A DNA stretch of 62,518 nucleotides, taken from contig SZPB01000013.1 in assembly GCA_030263535.1 (NCBI GenBank), forward strand, positions 1 through 62,518, written 5' to 3'. The DNA is from Cytophagia bacterium CHB2. GTDB taxonomy: Bacteria; Zhuqueibacterota; Zhuqueibacteria; Zhuqueibacterales; Zhuqueibacteraceae. The notes under the pieces are model-generated. The model did not search any database, was not told the DNA's origin, and worked only from the letters and a program-made list of their open reading frames with translations. The position numbers were made by a program, and so were the translations under genes. Positions 54,370 through 62,518 of this stretch are shown here, in pieces; within the stretch, counting starts at the first letter, position 1, and every line of letters starts with the position of its first letter.

Positions 54370-54390
54370 GAAATTAATTGATTTAATTTC
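54370..54390. promoter_or_regulatory. Palindrome near the glycosidase-like gene start
   Basis: GAAATTAA-TTGAT-TTAATTTC is a perfect 8-bp inverted repeat with a 5-base spacer, 38 bases ahead of the minus-strand ATG. It could bind a regulator, though its A+T richness makes chance possible. Confidence 0.3.
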
Positions 54391-54467
54391 ACATTATCCT
54401 TTCAAAAATCCATGCCTTTTCGGCAAAAAAAATTCGCCTTTCCTCTGCTTGCAAATTTGGGTAAAAC

Positions 54468-54481
54468 TGTTAACGTTAGCA
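54468..54481. promoter_or_regulatory. Candidate LacI-type operator in divergent promoter region
   Basis: TGTTAACGTTAGCA matches TG-N2-AACGTT-N2-CA with 12 of 14 symmetric positions, the classic LacI/GalR form. It sits midway between the divergent glycosidase-like and MFS genes. ACGTTAG recurs at 54565, right before the MFS start. Confidence 0.5.
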
Positions 54482-54572
54482 ATTTTAGAGCGGCGTTGGA
54501 AAACAAGACGGCGTACCGCCTTTGCCGTTTTCATTTTGCTCGATAGCTGTGGTTGAATATAGAAACGTTAGT

Positions 54573-56111
54573 ATGCGGCTACGTGATTTTTCTCCTTTTC
54601 ATTTTGACATATCTGAAGTAGAAGCCGGCTCAACAACCCACTTGCGCAGCATGCGCCTGTCATTTAGGGAAGGCATGCTCACGGGGATCATGGGTGTGTT
54701 TACCGGCGGCGTGGTGCTTACCGGTTTTGCGCTGAGTCTGGGCGCGAATGAATTTATGATCGGCCTGCTGGCCGCCATTCAAGTCGGCGTAAACTTGCTG
54801 CAAATCCGCGCCTTTCGCCGGCTCGAAAAGCACGGACAGCGCAAAGCCATGGCCGTGCATTTTGCCACGCTGGCAAGACTGATGTGGATTGCCATCGCCG
54901 CGGTGACGTTTATCCCGATTCCGGCGCTGCAGCCGTACAAAATCTGGCTTTTTTTCATTCTGTTTGCGATCAGCGCGGGGTTTGGCATTTTCAGTTTGGT
55001 GCCCTGGGTTTCTTGGCTCGTCGATCTCGCGCCGGAAAAAGTGCGCGGGCGTTTTTACGCGCAACGCAACTTTGCCGGAGGGGCGTTGGGCGTGATTCTC
55101 GGCGTGCTTGCGGGAAAATTCATTGATTGGTGGAACGCGCAGCAATTTGCCCCCGCGCCTTACGGTTTTGTCGTGCTCACCTCGTGCGGCATGATTTTCG
55201 GATTATGGGCGGTCAGAGTCATCAAGCAAATGCACGAGCCGCCTTTTACGCCGCCGCCTGCGCGGCTCACGTTTTGGGAATCGCTCAAAATCCCGTTTCA
55301 CGATCCGAATTTCCGCCGCTTGTTCTATTTTCGCATTACCTATGATCTTTCCATGGGCATTGCCGGCGCGTTTTATGGCGTATATATGCTCACCCAGGCG
55401 GGGTTGAGTTATTTTTTTGTGTCAGCCATGGCCATGCTGTCAACACTCACCAATCTGCTTGCCCTCAAACCCTGGGGTATCATTATTGACAGATTCGGCA
55501 ACAAGCCGGTTTTACAAATTTGCATGATTGGCAAAGCGCTTTTTGCCCTGCTCTGGATTTTCACGACGCCGGACACAATCTGGCTTTTTATTCTCGTGCA
55601 TCTTCTGGGCGTGTTCGACGCCGGCAATACCCTGGCCATTCCGAATCTCGTTTACAAGCTCGCGCCCGCCAATCGCCGCGCGAATTACATAGCTGTGGAC
55701 GGCACAGTCGTGGGCATTGCCGCGACCATTGCGCCGCTCATCGGCGGCGGCTTGGCGTTGCTGTTTTCCGGTTGGCAGCTCACGCTCGGTGGGTTTCATT
55801 GGGCGCATTTTCATTTTCTCTTTGTTACGGCCGCGCTGCTGCGCCTGGGCACGTTTGTGACGCTGCACTACGTGCATGAGCCGGTGTCGAAATCCATGAA
55901 GCATGTGATTCGCGTGTTCTGGCCCACGCGCAGCATCAATATTTTTGAAGGTTTTCAGCAGGCGCTGCATGCGTTGCTCGCGCCTTCGCGTTCCATGATC
56001 GAGAAACTGGTCGAGAGGCACAATGGCAAATCTTCGCGCAGAAGAAACGATGCCATAAAGGCAAAAAAAGAATACCTCGGCTACCAAGAAAAGCGCGAAG
56101 AGAATTTGTAA
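54573..56111 (+). CDS. MFS transporter
   Basis: I use the ATG at 54573 (512 residues, RLRDFSPFHFDISEVE); an upstream open stretch to 54522 is not typical. About 12 membrane helices are visible, with REGMLTGIMGVFTGG, LMWIAIAAVTFI, RGRFYAQRNFAGGALG, NTLAIPNLVYKLAPANRRANYIAVDG, and a basic cytoplasmic tail. The substrate is unknown; GH88 and SDR genes follow, so uptake of an unsaturated or uronic disaccharide is likely. The divergent operator candidate may control it. Confidence 0.83.
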   Translation: MRLRDFSPFHFDISEVEAGSTTHLRSMRLSFREGMLTGIMGVFTGGVVLTGFALSLGANEFMIGLLAAIQVGVNLLQIRAFRRLEKHGQRKAMAVHFATLARLMWIAIAAVTFIPIPALQPYKIWLFFILFAISAGFGIFSLVPWVSWLVDLAPEKVRGRFYAQRNFAGGALGVILGVLAGKFIDWWNAQQFAPAPYGFVVLTSCGMIFGLWAVRVIKQMHEPPFTPPPARLTFWESLKIPFHDPNFRRLFYFRITYDLSMGIAGAFYGVYMLTQAGLSYFFVSAMAMLSTLTNLLALKPWGIIIDRFGNKPVLQICMIGKALFALLWIFTTPDTIWLFILVHLLGVFDAGNTLAIPNLVYKLAPANRRANYIAVDGTVVGIAATIAPLIGGGLALLFSGWQLTLGGFHWAHFHFLFVTAALLRLGTFVTLHYVHEPVSKSMKHVIRVFWPTRSINIFEGFQQALHALLAPSRSMIEKLVERHNGKSSRRRNDAIKAKKEYLGYQEKREENL

Positions 56112-56180
56112 CCAAATCGACGAAATTTCCAACCTCGCTAATAAACCTGCTGGCCACTGTCCAAAGCTTGGAGGAATCCC

Positions 56181-57305
56181 TTGCCGCACGCCGCCTTAGT
56201 TGACAAATGCCAAAATGTTTTCCGTTTCGCAGAAAAGCAATTGCGCCACCTGATCACCGCGTATCCCGATTTTTTCCCCATGTACACCGTGAACGGCAAG
56301 TGGAAGCACGGCGGTGAAGTATGGACGAACTGGTGCGAAGGCTTTCTGGGCGGGCAAATGTGGCTGCTGTATGCGCACAATCAGGAGGCTTGGTGGCGCC
56401 AGCAGGCGGAACATTATTCACGCCTGCTCGAACACCGCAAGAATGATCGCAATGTGCACGATCTCGGTTTTCTGTTTTTCTCCACCTGGAAACGCTGGTA
56501 TGATTTGACCGGTGATACGAAGATCAACCAAACCGTGATCGACGCCGGCCGCACACTGGCCTTGCGTTTTCAAGAGAAAGGCCAGTATCTGCGTTCATTC
56601 GTGTCTCAAGAAAGCTTGTTTATCGATATTATGATGAACGTGGGCATTATCTTCTATGCGGCGCAACAAACAAATGATGAGAAACTCTGGCGCATTGCCA
56701 ATCAGCACTGCCTGACCACGCGCAAATACCTGGTGCGCGGCGATGGCAGCACCTCGCACGAAGGCATTTTCGATCTCGCCTCCGGCGAGTTCCTGCGCCA
56801 AACCACGCATCAAGGCTGGCGGCATGATTCCTCCTGGGCGCGCGGCCTGGCGTGGGCGCTGTACGGCTTCGGCACGGTGTATTCTTTCACCAAAGATGCG
56901 CGCTATTTGCAAACCGCGGAAGCGTGCGCCAATTTTTATATCGAACGCACGCCCGCGCACGGCGTCCCGCCCAATGATTGGGACGAGCCTGATCCTCAAA
57001 CACCCTATGAAAGTTCCGCGGCGGCCATTGCCGCCAGCGGCATGTGGAACCTCGCGCAACTCACCGGCGATCCGGCGCGCGGCCGCCTGTATCGCAATTA
57101 TAGTCTGCGCATTTTGGATACGCTCACCACACCGGAATTTCTTGCCACCGAAACCCCGGGCTGGGAGGGCATTCTCAAGCACGGCATTTATCACTGGCGC
57201 AAAAATCTCGGGGTGAATGAGAGTGTGATGTGGGGCGAGTATTTTTTTCTGGAAGCAGTAGCGAAGGTTCTGCAAGCAGCCCGTGAAAAAGACGCAATCC
57301 TCTGA
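56181..57305 (+). CDS. GH88 unsaturated glucuronyl hydrolase
   Basis: A TTG start follows GGAGG by 6 bases. The 374 residues, without a signal peptide, form an (alpha/alpha)6 barrel: [17 protein letters not shown], Asp in [11 protein letters not shown], Asp in [39 protein letters not shown] and [15 protein letters not shown]88 hydrates the 4,5 double bond of unsaturated uronates from lyase-cut oligosaccharides. The product collapses to 4-deoxy-5-keto-uronate, which the neighbouring SDR, PfkB and DapA-like genes could use. It ends 4 bases before the SDR ATG. Confidence 0.9.
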   Translation: MPHAALVDKCQNVFRFAEKQLRHLITAYPDFFPMYTVNGKWKHGGEVWTNWCEGFLGGQMWLLYAHNQEAWWRQQAEHYSRLLEHRKNDRNVHDLGFLFFSTWKRWYDLTGDTKINQTVIDAGRTLALRFQEKGQYLRSFVSQESLFIDIMMNVGIIFYAAQQTNDEKLWRIANQHCLTTRKYLVRGDGSTSHEGIFDLASGEFLRQTTHQGWRHDSSWARGLAWALYGFGTVYSFTKDARYLQTAEACANFYIERTPAHGVPPNDWDEPDPQTPYESSAAAIAASGMWNLAQLTGDPARGRLYRNYSLRILDTLTTPEFLATETPGWEGILKHGIYHWRKNLGVNESVMWGEYFFLEAVAKVLQAAREKDAIL

Positions 57306-57309
57306 ACTC

Positions 57310-58080
57310 ATGAATCGCGTAGCCATCATCACCGGCAGCAGCCGCGGTATTGGACGCGTTGTTGCTTTGAAGCTGGCCGAACAGGGCTGGCGGGCCGTCG
57401 TCAATTATCGCAATGGCGCGGAGGCGGCCGCTGAAGTGGTCGCGGCCATTGCAGCAGCAGGCGGAACCGGACTGGCGGTCAAGGCGAATATCGCCGTTGC
57501 TGCAGAGCGTGAAGCGTTGCTGCATGAAACGCTGCGCCATTTTGGAAGAATCGATTTGCTCGTGAACAATGCCGGCATGGCGCCCCGGCAGCGTGTTGAT
57601 TTGCTGGAAACCACTGAAGCAAGCTACGATGAGTTGATGACGGTCAATCTCAAAGGCCCGTTCTTTCTCACGCAACTTGTGGCGAGAAAGATGATCGAAC
57701 TCAAACGCGCGGGCGCGATTGTGGATCCCAAAATCATCAACATCGGCTCGATGAGCGCCTACACCAGCAGTGTGAATCGTGCGGAATATTGTTTGTCCAA
57801 AGCCGGTCTTGCGATGATGACGAAGTTGTTCGCGCATCGCCTCGCCGCGGAGGGCGTCAATGTCTATGAAATCCGGCCGGGCATCATTGCCACCGACATG
57901 ACCAGTACGGTCAAGGAAAAATACGATCGCTTGCTGGAAGACGGGCTTACGCCTATTTCCCGCTGGGGTCAGCCGGCAGACGTGGCGCAAGCCGTCGCCG
58001 CGATTGCAGAAGGATACTTGCCTTTTTCCACCGGGGAAGTCATCAACGTCGATGGCGGGTTTCATCTACGTCGTTTGTGA
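57310..58080 (+). CDS. SDR-family oxidoreductase, candidate 4-deoxy-5-keto-uronate reductase
   Basis: The ATG at 57310 gives 256 residues; a GTG at 57283 would overlap GH88. The SDR motifs are clear: [32 protein letters not shown], Tyr-Lys in AEYCLSKAG, and [12 protein letters not shown]. It resembles 3-ketoacyl-ACP reductase-like enzymes, which also include reductases of 4-deoxy-5-keto-uronate (DEH). Its position after GH88 and near a sugar kinase and DapA-type aldolase fits reduction of DEH to KDG. That is inference. Confidence 0.8.
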   Translation: MNRVAIITGSSRGIGRVVALKLAEQGWRAVVNYRNGAEAAAEVVAAIAAAGGTGLAVKANIAVAAEREALLHETLRHFGRIDLLVNNAGMAPRQRVDLLETTEASYDELMTVNLKGPFFLTQLVARKMIELKRAGAIVDPKIINIGSMSAYTSSVNRAEYCLSKAGLAMMTKLFAHRLAAEGVNVYEIRPGIIATDMTSTVKEKYDRLLEDGLTPISRWGQPADVAQAVAAIAEGYLPFSTGEVINVDGGFHLRRL

Positions 58081-58101
58081 ATCCAAAAACAAATCCCTGC
58101 C

Positions 58102-59535
58102 ATGAAATACCGCCGTATCGCATCACTCAAAACCCTCGTAGAGTTTCAGCGCTATCTCGCCGAATTGGGAATCGAGTTGCCCTGTGACGCTGAATTGCAG
58201 AGCGGGGCAAATTCACCTTTGGCGCAACCGTGTGTGTTGGATAATGGTTTCAAGATCGGCAATCGCTTTTGCATTTTGCCGATGGAAGGGTGGGATGGCA
58301 CAAGCGACGGACGTCCCAGCGAGGAGACGAGGCGGCGCTGGCAGCATTTTGGGGTCAGCGGGGCAAAATTGATTTGGGGCGGTGAAGCTGTTGCCGTGCG
58401 CCACGAGGGCCGCGCGAATCCCAATCAGCTTTTGATCAACGAAAAGAATTTGCGCGAGCTGGCAAAGTTGCGTGAGACTTTGGTGATGGTGCATGAGCGT
58501 GAATACGGCACGAGCAGCGACTTGTTGGTGGGATTGCAATTGACGCATTCCGGCCGCTATTGCAAGCCCAATCGCAAAGATTGCATGGAGCCGCAGATCC
58601 TTTATCATCATCCTGTTCTCGATCGCAAGCTGGGGTTGCAGCCCTCTTATCCGCTCATGGATGATGATGATATTTCCCGCCTCGCGGAGGATTTTGTCGC
58701 GGCAGCAAAACTTTCACAGCGCGCCGGTTTTGCTTTCGTCGATCTCAAGCATTGCCATGGCTATCTTGGCCACGAGTTCCTGAGCGCCGTGGATCGCGCC
58801 GGGCGTTATGGCGGCAGCTTTGAAAACCGCACACGGTTTTTGCGGGAGATCGTTGCCGGCATACACACGGAAGCGCCGGCGCTGCAAATTGCAGTGCGTG
58901 TGAGTGCGTTCGATTTCGTGCCTTACCGTTCCGGCGCGCAGGGCGTGGGCGAGCCTGAAATCGCAAACGGCGCGGAGTATCATTACGCATTCGGCGCTGA
59001 TGCCACCGGCTTGCAAATCGACCTCGCCGAGCCGCGCGCCTTTCTCGATTTGCTTGCTGCGCTCAGGATTCAACTCGTATGCATTACCGCTGGAAGCCCC
59101 TATTACAATCCGCATATTCAACGCCCCGCATTGTTTCCGCCTTCCGATGGCTATCTGCCGCCGGAAGATCCGCTCGCCGGCGTGGCACGGCAAATTGCAG
59201 TGACGGCCAAACTCAAACAATATCGCCCGGATTTGATTTTTGTGGGCTCAGGATACACCTATTTGCAGGAATGGCTGCCGCAGGTGGCGCAAAATGTGAT
59301 TCGCACCGGCCAGGCGGATTTTGTGGGTTTGGGAAGAATGGTGTTGTCGTATCCCGAAATGCCGGCGGACATTTTACGCGGCAAGCCCTTGCAGCGCAAG
59401 CGCATTTGCCGCACGTTCAGCGATTGTACCACCGCCCCGCGCAATGGATTGATTTCGGGTTGTTATCCGTTGGATGAGTATTACAAGAGCAAGTCGGAAG
59501 CGGAAGAATTGATGAGATTGAAGGGCAAAGCATAA
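58102..59535 (+). CDS. NADH:flavin oxidoreductase, Old Yellow Enzyme-like
   Basis: The 477 residues have the OYE barrel: [67 protein letters not shown], then [15 protein letters not shown] and a Cys-rich tail ([12 protein letters not shown]). These proteins reduce activated double bonds using FMN, and some carry an Fe-S cluster. The N-terminal ~45 residues are extra. Next to GH88, a role in reducing an unsaturated sugar or aromatic co-product is possible; the substrate is unknown. Confidence 0.82.
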   Translation: MKYRRIASLKTLVEFQRYLAELGIELPCDAELQSGANSPLAQPCVLDNGFKIGNRFCILPMEGWDGTSDGRPSEETRRRWQHFGVSGAKLIWGGEAVAVRHEGRANPNQLLINEKNLRELAKLRETLVMVHEREYGTSSDLLVGLQLTHSGRYCKPNRKDCMEPQILYHHPVLDRKLGLQPSYPLMDDDDISRLAEDFVAAAKLSQRAGFAFVDLKHCHGYLGHEFLSAVDRAGRYGGSFENRTRFLREIVAGIHTEAPALQIAVRVSAFDFVPYRSGAQGVGEPEIANGAEYHYAFGADATGLQIDLAEPRAFLDLLAALRIQLVCITAGSPYYNPHIQRPALFPPSDGYLPPEDPLAGVARQIAVTAKLKQYRPDLIFVGSGYTYLQEWLPQVAQNVIRTGQADFVGLGRMVLSYPEMPADILRGKPLQRKRICRTFSDCTTAPRNGLISGCYPLDEYYKSKSEAEELMRLKGKA

Positions 59536-59581
59536 CGATTACGCTTATCTTTTCCTCCCAGAAGACCTATCCCCGCTGTTA

Positions 59582-60658
59582 TTACCGCAGCCATTCCTCC
59601 AAATTCTCCATCACAAACACATCATCATTCAAATGCGGATAGGCTGCATGTACGCGATCGATCTCCGCGAGCTGGCCGGGAGACAAATCTTCATTGGGAT
59701 TCAGCGTCCAGCGGCCTTCCAGCAAACCCTGCCGCCGCAGCACTTCATGAATGCCGGCAATGCAACCGGCAAAGTTGTTTTGGGGATCAAAAAATGCGGC
59801 GTTGCAATCTGTGATTTGGATTGCCCGGGTTAGCAGTTCGGAAGGAATAGCCTGTTGCTTTTTCACCAGGGTATGAATTTCTTCCAGCAACTCCACTGCC
59901 TTTTTTGTCCACACCGCCCAGTGCCCCAGCAGCCCTCCCACAACGCGCAAAGCAACGCAGCTTTGTTCTAGCCCGAAGCGAAACGCGCTCAATAAATCCA
60001 ACACAATATTGTCATCGTTGCCCGTGTAAAGCGCAATCTCCCGGCCCCGGCCTGAGGCTGCAACCGCCCGCAAAACATCAATTGTGTAGTAGCGATTGAA
60101 CGGCGCCATTTTGATTGCTACAAGATTTTCGATTTCGGCGGCTTCCCTCCAGAAATCAAAACTGAGCACGCGCCCGCCCACCGCCGGCTGCAGGTAGAAT
60201 CCCATAATCGGAATGATTTCCGCAATGGCGCGCAAATGAGAAAGTAACTCAGTCGTGCCGGCTTCACGCAAAGCACCCAGACTGACCAGGCCAATATGAT
60301 AACCAAGATTAACGGCAGTTTTTGCTTCACGCACCGCTTGCGCCGTTGGTCCGGCAATGCCCGCAACTCGAATAAGGATTTTGCCGGTCGCCGCAACGAT
60401 GCCATCGAGTGTTTCCGCTGCGAGACTGAGTACCGGTTCATACAACCCAAATTTGGGTTCGCGAATTTCGAACTGCGTCGTGTGCACGCCAACGGCAACG
60501 CCGCCTGCGCCGGCAGCGCAATAGTAGCGGGTCAACGCACACTGGCGTTTTTCATCGAATTTGCGCTGTGCATTCAACGCCAACGGATGCGCGGGGATTA
60601 CAACTCCGCGGCGCAGCAGCGCGAGAATTTCAGGTGGTGGTAATGGAAAAGTTGCCAT
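59582..60658 (-). CDS. DapA-family class I aldolase/lyase
   Basis: The 358 residues match the dihydrodipicolinate-synthase family: VVIPAHPLALN, AAGAGGVAVGVHTTQFE, IIPIMGFYLQPAVGG (Tyr), and Schiff-base Lys in LVAIKMAPFN, followed by LYTGNDDNIVLDL. The protein is longer than lysine-pathway DapA (~290). Family members cleave or form keto-acids such as KDG, KDPG or sialic acid. Beside a PfkB-type kinase and an SDR, it could be a KDG/KDPG-type aldolase for uronate breakdown. No strong ribosome site was seen. Confidence 0.75.
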   Translation of the reverse strand: MATFPLPPPEILALLRRGVVIPAHPLALNAQRKFDEKRQCALTRYYCAAGAGGVAVGVHTTQFEIREPKFGLYEPVLSLAAETLDGIVAATGKILIRVAGIAGPTAQAVREAKTAVNLGYHIGLVSLGALREAGTTELLSHLRAIAEIIPIMGFYLQPAVGGRVLSFDFWREAAEIENLVAIKMAPFNRYYTIDVLRAVAASGRGREIALYTGNDDNIVLDLLSAFRFGLEQSCVALRVVGGLLGHWAVWTKKAVELLEEIHTLVKKQQAIPSELLTRAIQITDCNAAFFDPQNNFAGCIAGIHEVLRRQGLLEGRWTLNPNEDLSPGQLAEIDRVHAAYPHLNDDVFVMENLEEWLR

Positions 60659-60747
60659 ATTCCGTGTCTAAAGATTGCCTTGGGTGAGCGTGGTGAACTG
60701 AGATGGAGTATTGGAGTTTAATCTGCAATCCATCAATCCACTACTCG

Positions 60748-61782
60748 TCAGAACTTTCCTGTGCGCGTTTCGAAGTGGGTGGGCTTGGCGAGTGTTGGGC
60801 CGGAGATTTTCATCCAATGCGCGACCCATTGAATCATTTGTTCCAATGCGACTGCCGGATAGCCCAGCAATTCAAAGCAGCGACCGGCATCACTTAACAA
60901 AGCCGTTTCAGATTCTTCACCCGCAAACACCGGTGATTTGCCGAACAATGCGCCAAAACGTTCGGCCAGGCGGCGAATGGAAACGGTTTCCGGGCCGGTG
61001 AGGTTGAGCACCAACGGCGGTGTTTGCGTCAAGCCAAAACAGCGCAGGGCCATGGCATTGGCATCGCCCTGCCAGATGACATTGGCATGCCCCATGCTCA
61101 GATCGATGGTCTGGCCATGAAAGACTTTTTGCGCAACATCGAGCAGCACGCCATAGCGCAAATCAATGGCATAATTCAAACGCAGAATGACGCCCGGTGT
61201 TTGTTGCGCGCGGCAAAAGTATTCGAAGATGCGCTCGCGCGCCAATGCCGATTGCGCATATTCGCCAATCGGCCCGGTAGCGTCCGACTCTTTGCTGCCG
61301 CCGAATTTGACCGGTGTGAGTGGATAAACATTGCCGGTCGAAAACAAAACGATCCGTGAATTTTTGAATTTTTGTGTAACGATTGCGGGAATGTAAGCGT
61401 TGACGGCCCAGGTTTCAGCTTCGCGCCCGGTGCTGCCGAATTTCATGCCGATCATGTACATGACATTTTCGACGTCGGGTAATTGTTGAATGTCATGCGG
61501 ATTGAGCAAGTCGCAGGCAATCGTCTCAATGCCTGACTTGTGCAGCTCTTCTCGGGCCGCTGCATTCGAGAAGCGCGCCACGCCGATGACTCGCTTCTTC
61601 GCGCCGGCTTGTGTGATGGCTCTTTTTGCAAGCCGCGCGAGAGTCGGGCCCATTTTTCCGCTTACGCCGAGTATGAGAATGTCGCCGGGTGTTTGCACAA
61701 GAGTTTCGATTAAAGCCGGCGACGGCGTGGTCATCACGTCTTCGAGCTGGTCAACATTTTTAATGAAGTCGATAACAGGCAT
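60748..61782 (-). CDS. Extended SDR (NAD-dependent epimerase/dehydratase-like)
   Basis: GGAG lies 6 bases before the ATG. The 344 residues have a Rossmann motif (ILILGVSGKMGPTLAR), VMYMIGMKFGSTG, IVLFSTGNVYPLTP and a GPETVSIRRLAERFG tail. The usual catalytic Tyr-x3-Lys appears as YAQSALARER, so the Lys position is Ala. Either a different residue serves, or the protein is not a standard dehydrogenase. The neighbours suggest a role in sugar-acid metabolism such as uronate oxidation or epimerisation. Confidence 0.78.
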   Translation of the reverse strand: MPVIDFIKNVDQLEDVMTTPSPALIETLVQTPGDILILGVSGKMGPTLARLAKRAITQAGAKKRVIGVARFSNAAAREELHKSGIETIACDLLNPHDIQQLPDVENVMYMIGMKFGSTGREAETWAVNAYIPAIVTQKFKNSRIVLFSTGNVYPLTPVKFGGSKESDATGPIGEYAQSALARERIFEYFCRAQQTPGVILRLNYAIDLRYGVLLDVAQKVFHGQTIDLSMGHANVIWQGDANAMALRCFGLTQTPPLVLNLTGPETVSIRRLAERFGALFGKSPVFAGEESETALLSDAGRCFELLGYPAVALEQMIQWVAHWMKISGPTLAKPTHFETRTGKF

Positions 61783-61831
61783 TCAAAACTCCGGAATGAC
61801 AGATGGTGTATAGGTATATAAATCACGTTGA

Positions 61832-61844
61832 CATTGCAGCAATG
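61832..61844. promoter_or_regulatory. Short perfect palindrome between the PfkB and SDR genes
   Basis: CATTGC-A-GCAATG is a 13-base perfect palindrome, 49 bases before the extended SDR start. It may be a regulator site or chance. Confidence 0.25.
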
Positions 61845-61853
61845 CAGCGAGGC

Positions 61854-62518
61854 TTATTCTCGCTCCAGCACACCGGTGCATGCCGTTGCCCGCCAGGATT
61901 GGTCAAGAAAAGGTGTCGTCACCGGGTGCAGTTTTTTTAGCAAGAGTTCCGTCTCCGCCAGCGTGCCCACGCCGCTAACGGTATCGAGCGCGCGCAGGTT
62001 TTGCCAGCCCAGGCAGTTGCCGAATTGCAGAGTTTCTTCCAGAGATTTCGCATGCAGCAACGCCGTCAAAAATCCCGCGACGGCGCAATCGCCCGAGCCT
62101 GCAGCGGATTGAATATTTTCGTCTGCAAATGCGGCGCTCCACAATTCACGATTGGCCCAATTTTGATGCGCAGGCGCAGATAGTATCGAAATGCGGCGGA
62201 GGCGTTCAGCATCGGCAGTTTTTGCATAAATACCGCGCGCCCCGGCTTTCAACATCACGGCACCGCAGCCGAGCGCCAGCAAACCCCCGGCAATTTCGCG
62301 GTACAATGCGATCGGCGCCGAATCGACAATGCCGTTGCCGTGCCGGCGAAATTCACCCCACTGTTCACGATCCCACAACAACAGCATCTCTTCAATGCTC
62401 GGCATGAAGAAATCAACGTGCGGCATGACGTTGCGCAACCAGCCTTGCCAGTTCATGCGCCCGGCTTCGCTGTTGGGATCGGGCAGGGCCATGTCGAGCG
62501 AAGTCACGACTCCGAGTT
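61854..62518 (-). CDS. PfkB-family sugar kinase, 5' truncated by the window edge
   Basis: The frame stays open to the window edge; an internal GTG at 62507 is not a credible start because the sequence before it continues the fold. About 221 residues are visible, with the later half of a PfkB ribokinase fold: TSLDMALPDPN, HVDFFMPSIEE, AVMLKAGARGIYAK and the signature loop GSGDCAVAGFLTAL, where Ala of the usual GAGD is Ser. Such kinases phosphorylate KDG, fructose or ribose. Next to the DapA-family gene it may be a KDG kinase, but the N-terminal sugar-binding part is outside the window. Confidence 0.8.
   Translation of the reverse strand, partial: LGVVTSLDMALPDPNSEAGRMNWQGWLRNVMPHVDFFMPSIEEMLLLWDREQWGEFRRHGNGIVDSAPIALYREIAGGLLALGCGAVMLKAGARGIYAKTADAERLRRISILSAPAHQNWANRELWSAAFADENIQSAAGSGDCAVAGFLTALLHAKSLEETLQFGNCLGWQNLRALDTVSGVGTLAETELLLKKLHPVTTPFLDQSWRATACTGVLERE

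Noticed and set aside
59582-60658. Lysine-pathway DapA
   Set aside because: The protein is too long and sits among sugar genes; only the family fold is supported.

Overview
The window reads as part of a chromosome from a bacterium of the Fibrobacterota-Chlorobiota-Bacteroidota (FCB) side of the tree, most like candidate division KSB1 / Calditrichota / Ignavibacteria. This is an inference. Several secreted enzymes carry FlgD-like 'YPNPF' sorting domains of the type IX secretion kind, while many genes have clear Shine-Dalgarno sequences, unlike typical Bacteroidota, and no SusC/SusD pair is present. Imperfect palindromic repeats sit between and even inside genes. No rRNA, tRNA, CRISPR array or transposase was found.

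Layout. (1) 1-24 kb: a xylan-utilisation block with a partial PQQ-type sugar dehydrogenase, GH30, beta-helix protein, GH10 xylanase, GPH-type sugar symporter, two GH3 enzymes, a convergent LacI regulator, GH115 alpha-glucuronidase, nitrobindin-like protein, esterase, CE4-like deacetylase, GH43 and a BNR_4 propeller protein. (2) 23.7-31.8 kb: GH105, then an IlvD/Edd-type sugar-acid dehydratase, an FAH-family protein and an alpha-ketoglutarate semialdehyde dehydrogenase, together a Weimberg-type pentose oxidation route to 2-oxoglutarate, followed by an aldo/keto reductase and an esterase. (3) 32.0-41.8 kb: an SDR and a complete corrinoid methyl-transfer module (ferredoxin-like reductive activator, MetH-activation-like protein, small orphan, UroD-type methyltransferase, B12-binding corrinoid protein, Virulence_fact small protein, MetF-like protein, pterin-binding methyltransferase). 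(4) 41.9-45.6 kb: amidohydrolase, mannonate dehydratase UxuA, M20 peptidase. (5) 45.6-51.7 kb, minus strand: rhamnose catabolism (isomerase, kinase, aldolase/dehydrogenase fusion) plus a PhyH dioxygenase. (6) 52.0-62.5 kb: an unassigned TIM-barrel glycosidase-like protein, divergent MFS, GH88, SDR and OYE-like genes, then a DapA-family protein, an extended SDR and a truncated PfkB kinase.

How it fits together (inference): secreted enzymes strip 4-O-methylglucuronoxylan and other uronate- or rhamnose-bearing glycans to xylose, arabinose, (methyl)glucuronate, rhamnose and unsaturated uronates. Pentoses enter the Weimberg route, glucuronate enters via UxuA, rhamnose via the Rha enzymes, and unsaturated uronates via GH88/GH105 and the SDR-PfkB-DapA group. 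The most interesting possibility is that the corrinoid module takes methyl groups from plant methyl ethers (methoxyaromatics, or the 4-O-methyl group of methylglucuronate) and passes them to tetrahydrofolate.

Strong side signals are at least five families of palindromic repeats, three of which lie in frame inside coding sequences (sorting domain of the first gene, GH115 C-terminal region, GH43 signal peptide), an apparent internal deletion of about 39 residues in the dehydratase, and a 46-codon remnant of a GntP-type permease beside it.
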